The translations under genes were made by a program, and so were the position numbers. A stretch of 64,000 nucleotides of DNA from Calliopsis andreniformis (lineage: Eukaryota; Arthropoda; Insecta; Hymenoptera; Andrenidae), in contig NW_027480422.1 of the NCBI RefSeq assembly GCF_051401765.1, positions 14,092,001-14,156,000 of the forward strand, read 5' to 3'. A model generated the notes under the pieces. It was not told the DNA's origin and made no database searches. It saw only the letters and a program-made list of their open reading frames with translations. This document shows positions 36,404 to 49,535 of this stretch, piece by piece. Positions within the stretch are counted from its first letter, which is position 1. Each line of letters starts with the position of its first letter.

Positions 36404-38451
36404 TCACCCTAGGGCGTTGCTCCACCAGATCGAATAGTTAGGGCCTAAGAAGTCAACGCCAGAAGCATAAAATACAATATAAATACAACAGTTTTTCCCT
36501 TGTATGGCAGGAATAATTGCAACCAGTGTGAAAGCTATGGTCATTTCTACGTTCCGGGCAACCTAGGCTTCACTCGAGGGCGTTGCTCCACCACATCGAA
36601 TAGCTGCGGCCCTAGAAGACAACGCCATAACTATAAAATACAATATAAATACAACAGTCTTTCCATCGTATATAATGTATATTTGCAAACAGTGTGAAAG
36701 TAAAGGTCATTTCTACGTTCCGGGCAACCTAGACTTAACTGTACGGCGTTGCTGCACCAGATCGCATAGTTAGGGACATAGAATTCAACGCCCGAAGCAT
36801 AAAATACAATATAAATACAACAGCTTTTCCATCGTATATAATGTATATTTGCAAACAGTGTGAACGTAAAGGTCATTTCTACGTTCCGGGAAACCTAGGC
36901 TTAACTGTAGGGCGTTGCTCCACTAGATCGAATAGTTAGGGCCTTAGAAGTGAACGCTCGAAGCATAAAATACAAAATAGATAGAACAACTTTTCCATTG
37001 TATAAAACGAATAATTGAAACCAGTGTGAAAGTTATGGTCATTTCTACGTTCCGGGCACCCTTGGCTTAACTCCAGGACGTTGCTCCACCAGATCGAATA
37101 GTTATGGACTTTGAATACAACGCTAGAAGCATAAAATACAATAAAAATGCAACAGTTTTTCCATTGTATAACAGGAATAACTGCAACCAGTGTGAAAGTA
37201 ATGGTCATTTCTACGTTCCGGGCAACCTAGGCTTCACTCCAGGGCTTTGGTCCACCACATCCAACAGTTAGGGCCTAAGAAGTCAACGCCAGAAGCATAA
37301 AATACAATATAAATACAACAGCTTTTCCATGGTATATAATGTACATTTGCAAACAGTGTGAAAGTAACGGTCATTTCTACGTTCCGGGCAACCTAGGCTT
37401 CACTCTTGGGCTTTGGTCCACCACATCCAACAGTTAGGGCCTAAGAAGTCAACACCAGAAGCACCAAATACAAAATTAATACAACAGTTCTTCCATCGTA
37501 TAAAACGAATAATTGCAACCACTATGAAAGTTATGGTCATTTCTACGTTCCGGCCAACCTAGGCTTCACCCTAGGGCGTTGTTCCACCTGATCGAATTGT
37601 TAGGGCCTAAGAAGTCAACGCCAGAAGCGTAAAATACAAAATAGATACAACAGTTTTTCCATCGTATAACAGGAATAATTGCAACTAGTGTGAAGGTAAT
37701 GGTCTTTTCTACGTGCAGGGCAACCTAGGCTTCACTACAGGGCGGTGCTCCACCAGATCAAATAGTGAGGGCCTAAGAAGTCAACGCCAGAAGCATAACA
37801 TACAATATAAATACAACAGCTTTTCAATCGTATATAATGTATATTTGCAAACAGTGTGAAAGTAACGGTCATTTCTACGTTCCGGGCAGCCTAGGCTTCA
37901 CTACAGGGCGGTGCTCCACCAGATCAAATAGTTTGGGCCTAAGAATTCAACGACAGAAGCATAAAATACAATAAAAATGAAACAGTTTTTCCATCGTATA
38001 ACCGGAATAACTGCAACCAGTGTGAAAGTACAGGTCATTTCTACGTTCCGGGCAACCTAGGCTTCACTGCAGGGCGGTGCTCCACCAGATCGAATCGTTA
38101 GTGCCTTAGAAGTCAGCGCCCGAAGCATAAAATACAATATAAATACAACAGTTTTCCCATCTTATAAAACGAATAATTGCAACCAGTATGAAAGTTATGG
38201 TCATTTCTACTTTCCGGGCAACCTAGGTTTCACTAGGGCGCTGCTCCACCAGATCGAATAGCGAGGGACTTAGAAGTAAACGCCAGAAGCATAAGATACA
38301 ATAAAAATACAACAGTTTTTCCATCGTATAAAAGGAATAATTGCAACCATTGTGAAAGTATTGGTCATTTCTATTTTCCGGGCAACCTAGGTTTCACTCT
38401 TGGGCGTTGCTCCACCACATCGAATAGCTACGGCCTTAGATGTCAACTCCA
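36404..38451 (+). repeat. Diverged satellite segment, about 12 monomers
   Basis: The monomers here carry more private changes than those to the left. One monomer is 2 bases short (TTTCACTAGGGCG near 38229). The monomer at 37319-37455 (CCATGGTATATAATGTACAT, GGGCTTTGGTCCACC) reappears at 51424-51555. No other element is seen. Confidence 0.8.
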
Positions 38452-40609
38452 GAAGCATAAAATACAATATAAATACAACAGCTTTTCCATCGTATAAAAT
38501 GAATGATTACAAACAGTGTGAAAGTTATGGTCATTTCTACGTTCCGGGCAACCTAGGCTTCACTTTAGGGCGTTGCTCCACCAGATCGAATAGTTAGGGA
38601 CTTAGAATTCGAAGCCACAAGCATAAAATACAACATAAGTACAACAGTTTTTCCATCGTATTACAGGAATAATTGCAACCAGTGTGAATGTGCAGCTCAT
38701 TTTTACGTTCCGGGCAACCTAGGCTTCGCTCAAGGGCGTTGCTCCACCAGACCGAATAGCAAGGGATTTAGAAGTCAATGCCAGAAGCATAAAATACAAT
38801 GAAGGTACAACAGTTTTTCCATCGTATAAAAGGTATAATTGCAACCAGTGTGAAAGTAATGGACATTTCTACTCTCCGGGCAACCTAGGTTTCACTCTAG
38901 GGCGTTGCTCCACCAGATCGAATAGCGAGGGACATAGAAGTAAACGCCAGAAGCATAAGATACAATAAAAATACAACAGTTTTTCCATCGTATAAAAGGA
39001 ATAATTATAACCAGTGTGAAAGTAATGGTCATTTCTACGTTCCGTGCAACCGAGGCTTCACTCTAGGGCGTTGCTCCACCAGGTCGAATAGTTAGGGCCT
39101 TAGAAAACAGCTCCAGAGTCATAAAATACATTAAAAATACAACAGTTTTTCTATCGTATAAAAAGAATAATTGCATCCAATGTGAAAGTGATGGTCATTA
39201 CCACGTTCCGGGCAACCTAGGGTTCACTCTAGGGCGTTGGTCCACCAGATCCAATAGTTAGGGCCTAAGAAGTCAACGACAGAAGCACCAAATACAAAAT
39301 AAATATAACAGTTTTTCCATTGCATAAAACGTATAATTGAAACCAGCGTGAAAGTTATGGTCATTTCTACGTTCCGCGCAACCTAGGCTTCACTCCAAGG
39401 CGTTGCGCCACCAGATCGAATAGCTAGGGCCTTAGAGATCAACGCCAGAAGCATAAAATACAATATAAATACAATAGTTTTTCCATCGTATAAAACGAGT
39501 AATTGCAACCAGTGTGAAAGTAATGGCCATTTCTACGTTCCGGGCATCCTAGACTTAACTCTGAGGCATTGCTCCACCAGATCGAATACATAGGTCCTTA
39601 GAAGTCAACGCCAGAAGCATAAAGTACAATCAAAATCCAACAGTTTGTCCATCGTATAACAGGAATAATTGCAACAAGCGTGAAGGTAATGGTCATTTCT
39701 GCGTTCCGGGCAACCTAGGTTTTGCTCTAGGGCGTTGCTCCATCACATCGAATAGTTAGGGCCTTGGAAGTCAACGCCTGAATCATAAAATACAATAAAA
39801 ATACAACATTTCTTTCATCGTATAAAACGAATAATTGCAACCAGTATGAAAGTTATGGTCATTTCTACGTTCCGGGCAACCTAGGCTTCACCCTAGGGCG
39901 TTGCTCCACCTGATCGAATAGTTAGGGCCTAAGAAGCCAACGCCAGAAGCATAAAATACGATATATGTACAACTGTGTTACCATCGTATAAAATGAATAA
40001 TCGCAAACAGTGTGATGGTAAGGGTCATATCTACATTCCGGGCAACCTAGGCTTCACTCTAGGGCGTTGGTCCACCACATCCAACAGTTAGGGCCTAAGA
40101 AGTCAACGCCCGAAGCATAAAAGACAGAATAACTAGAACAGTTTTTCCATTGTATAAAACGAATAATTGAAGCCAGTGTGAAAGTTATGGTCATTTCTAC
40201 GTTCCGCGCAACCTAGGCTTCACCCGTGGGCGTTGCTCCACCAGATCCAATAGTTAGGACCTAAGAAGTCAGTGCCAGAAGCATAAAATACAAAATAGAT
40301 ACAACAGTTTTTCTATCGTATAGAATGTATAATTGCATACAGTGTGAAAGTAAAGGTCATTTCTACGTTCCGGGCAACCTAGGCTTAGCTCTAGGGCGTT
40401 GCTCCACCAGATCGAATAGCTACGGCCTTAGATGTCACCGCCTTAAGCATAAAATACAATATAAATACAACAGTTTTCCCATCGTATAAAACGAATAATT
40501 GCAACCACTATGAAAGTTATGGTCATTTCTACGTTCCGGCCAACCTAGGCTTCACCCTAGGGCGTTGTTCCACCAGATCGAATTGTTAGGGCCTAAGAAG
40601 TCAACGTCA
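38452..40609 (+). repeat. 13-monomer tandem duplication, first copy
   Basis: These 2158 bp (13 x 166) are followed by a copy beginning at 40610. Markers are ATGAATGATTACAAACAG near 38498, GTGCAGCTCATTTTTACG near 38690, TACTCTCCGGG near 38870, CATTACCACGTTCC near 39197 and ATTTCTTTCATCG near 39809. Confidence 0.88.
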
Positions 40610-42732
40610 GAAGCATAAAATACAATATAAATACAACAGCTTTTCCATCGTATAAAATGAATGATTACAAACAGTGTGAAAGTTATGGTCATTTCTACGT
40701 TCCGGGCAACCTAGGCTTCACTTTAGGGCGTTGCTCCACCAGATCGAATAGTTAGGGACTTAGAATTCGATGCCACAAGCATAAAATACAACATAAGTAC
40801 AACAGTTTTTCCATCGTATTACAGGAATAATTGCAACCAGTGTGAATGTGCAGCTCATTTTTACGTTCCGGGCAACCTAGGCTTCGCTCAAGGGCGTTGC
40901 TCCACCAGACCGAATAGCAAGGGATTTAGAAGTCAATGCCAGAAGCATAAAATACAATGAAGGTACAACAGTTTTTCCATCGTATAAAAGGTATAATTGC
41001 AACCAGTGTGAAAGTAATGGACATTTCTACTCTCCGGGCAACCTAGGTTTCACTCTAGGGCGTTGCTCCACCAGATCGAATAGCGAGGGACATAGAAGTA
41101 AACGCCAGAAGCATAAGATACAATAAAAATACAACAGTTTTTCCATCGTATAAAAGGAATAATTATAACCAGTGTGAAAGTAATGGTCATTTCTACGTTC
41201 CGTGCGACCGAGGCTTCACTCTAGGGCGTTGCTCCACCAGGTCGAATAGTTAGGGCCTTAGAAAACAGCTCCAGAGTCATAAAATACATTAAAAATACAA
41301 CAGTTTTTCTATCGTATAAAAAGAATAATTGCATCCAATGTGAAAGTGATGGTCATTACCACGTTCCGGGCAACCTAGGGTTCACTCTAGGGCGTTGGTC
41401 CACCAGATCCAATAGTTAGGGCCTAAGAAGTCAACGACAGAAGCACCAAATACAAAATAAATATAACAGTTTTTCCATTGCATAAAACGTATAATTGAAA
41501 CCAGTGTGAAAGTTATGGTCATTTCTACGTTCCGCGCAACCTAGGCTTCACTCCAAGGCGTTGCTCCACCAGATCGAATAGCTTGGGCCTTAGAGATCAA
41601 CGCCAGAAGCATAAAATACAATATAAATACAATAGTTTTTCCATCGTATAAAACGAGTAATTGCAACCAGTGTGAAAGTAATGGCCATTTCTACGTTCCG
41701 GGCATCCTAGACTTAACTCTGAGGCATTGCTCCACCAGATCGAATACATAGGTCCTTAGAAGTCAACGCCAGAAGCATAAAGTACAATCAAAATCCAACA
41801 GTTTGTCCATCGTATAACAGGAATAATTGCAACAAGCGTGAAGGTAATGGTCATTTCTGCGTTCCGGGCAACCTAGGTTTTGCTCTAGGGCGTTGCTCCA
41901 TCACATCGAATAGTTAGGGCCTTGGAAGTCAACGCCTGAATCATAAAATACAATAAAAATACAACATTTCTTTCATCGTATAAAACGAATAATTGCAACC
42001 AGTATGAAAGTTATGGCCATTTCTACGTTCCGGGCAACCTAGGCTTCACCCTAGGGCGTTGCTCCACCTGATCGAATAGTTAGGGCCTAAGAAGCCAACG
42101 CCAGAAGCATAAAATACGATATATGTACAACTGTTTTACCATCGTATAAAATGAATAATCGCAAACAGTGTGATGGTAAGGGTCATATCTACATTCCGGG
42201 CAACCTAGGCTTCACTCTAGGGCGTTGGTCCACCACATCCAACAGTTAGGGCCTAAGAAGTCAACGCCCGAAGCATAAAAGACAGAATAACTAGAACAGT
42301 TTTTCCATTGTATAAAACGAATAATTGAAGCCAGTGTGAAAGTTATGGTCATTTCTACGTTCCGCGCAACCTAGGCTTCACCCGTGGGCGTTGCTCCACC
42401 AGATCCAATAGTTAGGACCTAAGAAGTCAGTGCCAGAAGCATAAAATACAAAATAGATACAACAGTTTTTCTATCGTATAGAATGTATAATTGCAAACAG
42501 TGTGAAAGTAAAGGTCATTTCTACGTTCCGGGCAACCTAGGCTTAGCTCTAGGGCGTTGCTCCACCAGATCGAATAGCTACGGCCTTAGATGTCACCGCC
42601 TTAAGCATAAAATGCAATATAAATACAACAGTTTTCCCATCGTATAAAACGAATAATTGCAACCACTATGAAAGTTATGGTCATTTCTACGTTCCGGCCA
42701 ACCTAGGCTTCACCCTAGGGCGTTGTTCCACC
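40610..42732 (+). repeat. 13-monomer tandem duplication, second copy
   Basis: This matches 38452-40574 at an offset of 2158. I listed nine single-base differences by eye, among them T against C at about 41507/39349, T against G at about 42137/39979, and G against A at about 42613/40455. That is roughly 99.5% identity, so the duplication is older than the 15-monomer one. It ends near 42732 at CCACCACATCG. Confidence 0.87.
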
Positions 42733-45700
42733 ACATCGAATAGTTAGGGCCTCAACAAGTCAACTCCAGAAGCATAAAATACAATATAAGTACAACAGTT
42801 TTTCCATCGTATCAAATGAATAATTACAAACAGTGTGAAAGTAATGGACATTTCTACGTTCCGGGCAATCTAGGCTTCACTCTAGGGCGTTCCTCCACCA
42901 GATCAAATAGTTAGGGCCTTAGAAGTCAACGCCCGACGCATAAAATACAATAAAAATACGACAGTTCTTCCATCGTACAAGAGGAATAATTACAACCAGA
43001 GTGAAGGGACATTTCTATGTTCCGGGCAACCTAGGATTCACACTAGGGCGTTGCTCCACCAGATCGAATAGTCAGGGCCTTAGAAGTCAACGCCAGAAGC
43101 ATAAAATACAATATAAATACAACAGTTTTTCCAGCGTATAACGGGAGTAATTGCAACCAGTGTCAAAGTGATGGTCATTTCCACGTTCCGGGCAACCAAG
43201 GCTTCACTCTAGGGTGTTGCTACACCAGATCGAATAGTTAGGGCCTTAGAAGTCAACGCCCGAAGCATAAAATACAAAATAAGTACTACAGTATTTCCAT
43301 CATATAAAACGAATAATAGCAACCAGTGTGAAAGTTATGATCATTTCTACGTTCCGCGCAACCTATGCTTCACTCTAGGGCGTTGCTTCACCATATCGAA
43401 TAGTTAGGGCCTTAGAAGTCAACGCCCGAAGCATAAAATACGAAATTAATAGAACAGTTTTTCCATTGTATAAAACGAATAATTGCAACCAGTGTGAAAG
43501 TGATGGTCATTTCTACGTTCCGGGCAACCCAGGCTTCACTCTAGGGCGCTGTTCCACCAGATCGAATAGTTAGGGCCTTAGAAGTCAACGCCAGAAGCAT
43601 AAAATACAGTATAAATACAACAGTTTTTTCATCGTATGAATCGAAGAATTGCAACCAGTATGAAAGCTATGGTCATTTCTACGTTCGCAGCAACCTAGGC
43701 CTAACTGTAGGGCGTTGCTCCACCAGATCGGATGGTTAGTGCCTAAGAAGTCAACGCCAGAAGCATAAAATACAATAAAAATACAACAGTTTTTCCATCG
43801 TATAGCATGAATAATTGCAACCAGAGTGAAAGTAATGGTCATGTCTACGTTTCGGACATCCTAGGCTTCACTCGAGGGCGTTGCTCCACCAGATCGAATG
43901 GATAGGGCCTATGAAGTCAACGCTAGAAGCATAAAATACAATATAAATACAACAGTTTTTCCATCGTATAAAAAGAATAATTGCAACCAGTGTGAAAGTA
44001 ATGGTCATATCTACGTTCCGGGCAACCTAGGCTTGACACTATGGCGTTGCTCCACCAGATCGAATAGTCGGGGCCTTGGCAGTCAACGCCCGAAGCATTA
44101 AATACAAAATTAATAGAACAGTTTTTCCATTGCATGAAACTAATAATTGCAACCAGCGTGAAAGTTATGATCATATCTACGTTCCGTGCAACCCTGGCTT
44201 CACTCTAGGGCGCTGCTCCACCAAATCGAATAGCTACGGCCATAGGAGTCAACGCCAGAAGCATAAAAAGCAATATAAGTACTACAGTTTTTCCATCGTA
44301 TAAAATGAATAATTGCAAACATTGTGAAAGTAACGGCCATTTCTACGTTCCGGGAAACCTTGGATTCACTCTAGGGCGTTGCTACACCAGATCGAACTGT
44401 TAGGGCCTAAGAAGTCAACGCCAGAAGCATAAAATACAATAGAAATACAACAGTTTTTCCATCGTGTAAAACGAATAATTGCAACCAGTGTGAAAGTGAT
44501 GGTCATTTCTACGTTCAGGGCAACCCAGGCTTCACTCTAGGGCGCTGTTCCACCAGGTCGAATAGTTAGGGCCTTAGAAGTCAACGCCAGAAGCATAAAA
44601 TACAGTATAAATACAACAGTGTTTCCATCGTATGAAACGAATAATTGCAACCAGTATGAAAGCTATGGTCATTTCTACGTTCGGAGCAACCTAGGCTTCA
44701 CTCTAGGGCGTTGCTCCACCAGATCGAATGGTTAGGACCTAAGAAGTCAACGCCAGAAGCATAAAATACAATAAAAATACAACAGTTCTTCCATCGTATA
44801 GCATGAATAATTGCAACCAGAGTGAAAGTAATGCTCATTTTTACGTTTCGGGCATCCCAGGCTTCACTCTATGGCGTTGCTCCACCAGATCGAATAGATA
44901 GGGCCTTAGAAGTCGGCGCCCGAATCGTAAAATACAGTAAAAATACAACAGTTTTTCCAGCGTATAACGGGAGTAATTGCAACCAGTGTCAAAGTGATGG
45001 TCATTTCCACGTTCCGGGCAACCAAGGCTTCACTCTAGGGCGTTGGTCCACCAGATCCAATAGTTAGGGCCCAAGAAGTCAACGTCCGAAGCATTAAATA
45101 CAAAATTAATAGAACAGTTTTTCCATTGCATGAAACGAATAATTCCAACCAGTGTGAAAGTTATGGTCATATCTACGTTCCCTGCAACCTTGGCTTCACT
45201 CTAGGGCGTTGCTCCACCAGACCGAATAGCTACGGCCTTAGAAGTCAACGCCAGAAGCATAAAAAGCAATATAAATACAACAGCTTTTTCCATCGTATTA
45301 AATGAATAATTGCCACCAGTGTGAAAGTAATGGTCATATCTACGTTCCGGGCAACCTAGGCTTGACACTATGGCGTTGCTCCACCAGATCGAATAGTCGG
45401 GGCCTTGGCAGTCAACGCCCGAAGCATTAAATACAAAATTAATAGAACAGTTTTTCCATTGCATGAAACTAATAATTGCAACCAGTGTGAAAGTAATGGT
45501 CATTTCTACGTTCCGGGCAATCTAGGCTTCACTCTAGGGCGTTCCTCCACCAGGTCAAATAGTTAGGGCCTTAGAAGTCAACGCCCGACGCATAAAATAC
45601 AATAAAAATACGACAGTTTTTCCATCGTACAAGAGGAATAATTACAACCAGAGTGAAGGTGATGGACATTTCTACGTTCCGGGCAACATAGGATTCACAC

Positions 45701-47710
45701 TAGGGCGTTGCTCCACCAGATGGAATAGTTAGGGCCTTAGAAGTCAACCCCCGAAGCATAAATCACAATATAAATACAACAGTTCTTCCATCGTATAACA
45801 GGTATAATTGCAAACAGTGTGAAGGTAATGGTCATTTCTACGCTCCCGTCAGCCTAGGCTTCACTCTAGGGCGTTGCTACACCACATGGAATAGTTAGGG
45901 CCTTAAAAGTCAACGCCAGAAGCATAAAATACGATATAAATACAACAGTTTTTCCATAGTATACCGGGAATCATTGCAACCAGTGTGAAAGTGATGGTCA
46001 TTTCCACGTTCCGGGCCACCTAGGCTTCACTCTAGGGCGTTGGTCCACCAGTTCCAATAGTTAGGGCCTAAGAAGTCAACGCCAGAAGCGTAAAATACGA
46101 TAAAGATATAACAGTTTTTCCATCGTATAACAGGAGTAATTGCAACAAGTGTGAAAGTGATGGTGATTTCTACGTTCCGAGCAACCTAGGCTTCACTCTA
46201 GGGCGTTGCTCCACCAGATCGAATAGTTAGGGCCTTAGAAGTCAACGCCCGAAGCATAAAATACAAAATAAATCCAACAGTTTTTCCATCGTATAAAACG
46301 AATAATTGCAACCAGTGTGAAAGTAATGGTCATATCTACGTTCCGGGCAATCTAGGCTTCATTCTAGGGCGTTGGTCCACCAGATCCAATAGCTGGGGCC
46401 TACGAAGTCAACGCCCGAAGCATAAAATACAAAATTAATAGAACAGCTTTTCCATTGTATAAAATGAATAATTGCAACCAGTGTGAAAGTACAGGTCATT
46501 TTTACGTTCCGGGCAACCAAGGCTTCGCTCAAGGGCGTTGCTCCACCACTTCGAATAGTTAGGGCCTTAGAAGTCAACGCCAGAAGTATAAAGTACAGTA
46601 AAAATCTAACAGTTTGTCCATCGTATAGCTGGAATAATTGCAACCAGAGTGAAAGTAATGGTCATTTCTACGTTTCGGGCGACCTAGGCTCCACTCTAGG
46701 GCGTTGCTCCACCAGATGGAATAGCTAGGGCCTTAGAAGTCAATGCCAGAAGCACCAAATACAAAATAAATACAACAGTTTTTCCATCGTATAAAACGAA
46801 TAATTGCAACCAGTATGAAAGTTTTGGTCATTTCTACGTTCCGGGCAACCTACGCTTCACCCTAGGGCGTTGCTCCACCGGATCGAATAGTTAGGGCCTA
46901 AGAAGTCAACGCCAGAAGCATAAAATACGATATATGTACAACAGTTTTACCATCGTATAAAATGAATAATCGCAAACCGTGTGAAGGTGATGGTCATTTC
47001 TATATTCCGGGCAACCTAGGCTTCACCCTAGGGCGTTGCTCCACCAGTTGGAATAGTTGGGTCCTTAGGAGTCAACGGCCGAAGCATAAAATACTAAATA
47101 AGTAGAACAGTTTTTCCATTGCATAAAACGAATAATTGCAACCAGTGTGAAAGTAATAGCCATTTCTACGTTGCGGGCATCCTAGACTTAACTCTGAGGC
47201 AATGGTACACCAGATCGAATACATAGGGCCTTAGAAGTCAACGCCAGAAGTATAAAGTACAATCAAAATCCAACAGTTTGTCCATCGTATAGCTGGAATA
47301 ATTGCACCCAGAGTGAAAGTAATGGTCATTTCTACGTTTCGGGCGACCTAGGCTCCACTCTAGGGCGTTGCTCCACCAGATGGAATAGCTAGGGCCTTAG
47401 TAGTCAATGTCAGAAGCATAAAATACAAAATAAATACAACAGTTTTACCATCGTATAAAATGAATAATCGCAAACAGTGTGAAGGTAATGGTCATTTCTA
47501 CGTTCCGGTCAACCTAGGCTTCACTGTAGGGCGTTGCTCCTCCAGATCGAATAGCTAGGGCCATAGAAGTCAACGCCCGAAGCATAAAATACAAAATAAA
47601 TAGAACAGTTTTTCCATTGTATAAAACGAATAATTGAAACCAGTGTGAAAGCTATGGTCATTTCTCCGTTCCGGGCAACCTAGGCTTCACTCTAGGACGT
47701 TGCTCCACCA
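42733..47710 (+). repeat. Diverged satellite segment, about 30 monomers
   Basis: Monomers are individually distinct, with short shared blocks. The monomer with CATATCTACG, GACACTATGGCG and GTCGGGGCCTTGGCAG occurs at 43991 and 45320 (offset 1329, 8 monomers plus 1). A 5-base deletion (GTGAAGGGAC) lies at 43001-43010; its relative at 45652 is full length. A CCTCAACAAGTC insertion is near 42751. No genes are seen. Confidence 0.8.
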
Positions 47711-49535
47711 CATCGAATAGTTAGGGCCTTAGAAGTCAATGCCAGAAGCATAAAATGCAATATAAATACAACTGTTTTTCCACTGTATAATATGAATAAT
47801 TGCAACCAGTGTGAAAGTAATAGCAATTTTTACGTTGCGGGCATCGTAGACTTAACTCTGAGGCATTGCTACACCAGATCGAATACATAGGGCCTTAGAA
47901 TTCAATGCCAGAAGCATAAAATACAATATAAATACAACAGTTTTTCCACTGTATAATATGAATAATTGCAAACAGTGTGGAAGTAATGGTCATTTCTACG
48001 TTCCGGGCAACCTAGGCTTCACTCTAGGGCATTGGTCCACCAGATCCAATAGTTAGGGCCTATGAAGTCAACGCCATAACTATAAAAAACAATATAAATA
48101 CAACAGTTTCTCCATTGTATATAATGAATAATTGCAAACAGTGTGGAGGTAATGGTCATTTGTACTTTCCGGGCAACCTAGGCTTCACTCTACGGCGTTT
48201 CTCCACCACATCGAATAGCTACGCCCTTAGAAGTCAACGCCTGAAGGATAAAATATAATATATGTACAACAGTTTTTCCATCGTATAACAGGAATAATTG
48301 CAACCAGTGTGAAAGACATGGTCATTTCTACGTTCCGGGCAACCAAGGCTTCACTCTAGGGCGTTGCTCCACCACATCGAATAGCTACGCCCTTAGGAGT
48401 CAACGCCAGAGGCATAAAATACAAAATAAATACAACAGTTTTTCGATCGTATAACAAAAATAATTGGACCAGTTTTAAAGTGATGATCATTTCTACGTTC
48501 CGGGCAACCTAGGCTTCACTCTAGGGCGTTGGTCCACCAGATCCAATAGTTAGGGCCTATGAAGTCAACTCCATAACTATAAAAAACAATATAAATACAA
48601 CAGTTTCTCCATTTTATAAAATGAATAATCGCAAACAGTGTGAAGGTAATGGTCATTTCTACGTTCCGGGCAACCTAGGCTTCACCCTAGGGCGTTGTTC
48701 CACCAGAGCGAATAGTCAGGTCCTAAGAAGTCAACGCCTGAAGCACCAAACACAAAATTAATACAACAGTTTTTCCATTGTATAAAATGAATAATTGCAA
48801 CCCGCATGAAAGTTATCGTCATTTCTACGTTCCGGGCAACCTAGGCTTCACCCTAGGGCGTTACTCCAGCTGATCGAATAGTTAGGGCCTAAGAAGTCAA
48901 CGCCAGAAGCATAAAATACGATATATGTACAACAGTTTTACCATCGTATAAATTGAATAATCGCAAACAGTGTGAAGGTAATGGTCATTTCTACGTTCCG
49001 GGCAACCTAGGCTTCACCCTAGGGCGTTGTTCCACCAGAGCGAATAGTTAGGGCCTAAGAAGTCAACGCCTGAAGCATAAAGTACAATCAAAATCCAACA
49101 GTTTGTCCATCGTATAGCTGGAATAATTGCAACCAGAGTGAAAGGAATGGTCATTTCCAAGTTTCGGGCGACCTAGGCTCCACTCTAGGGCGTTGCTCCA
49201 CCAGATGGAATAGCTTGGGCCTTAGAAGTCAATGCCAGAAGCATAAAATACAAAATAAATACAACAGTTTTACCATCGTATAAAATGAATAATCGCAAAC
49301 AGTGTGAAGGTAATGGTCATTTCCACGTTCCGGGCAACCTAGGCTTCACTCTAGGGCGTTGCTCCACCAGATCGAATAGTTAGGGCCATAGAAGTCAACG
49401 CCCGAAGCATAAAATACAAAATAAATAGAACTGTTTTTCCATTGTATAAAACGAATAATTGAAACCAGTGTGAAAGTTATGGTCATTTCCATGTTCCGGA
49501 CAACCTAGGCTTCACTACAGGGCGGTGCTCCACCA
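47711..49535 (+). repeat. 11-monomer tandem duplication, first copy
   Basis: Eleven monomers (1825 bp, one base short because of AATTGGACCAG near 48472) are followed directly by a second copy. Markers are AATAGCAATTTTTACG near 47819, CTGTATAATATGAATAA, GTGTGGAGGTAATGG near 48138 and CAACCCGCATG near 48800. Confidence 0.87.
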
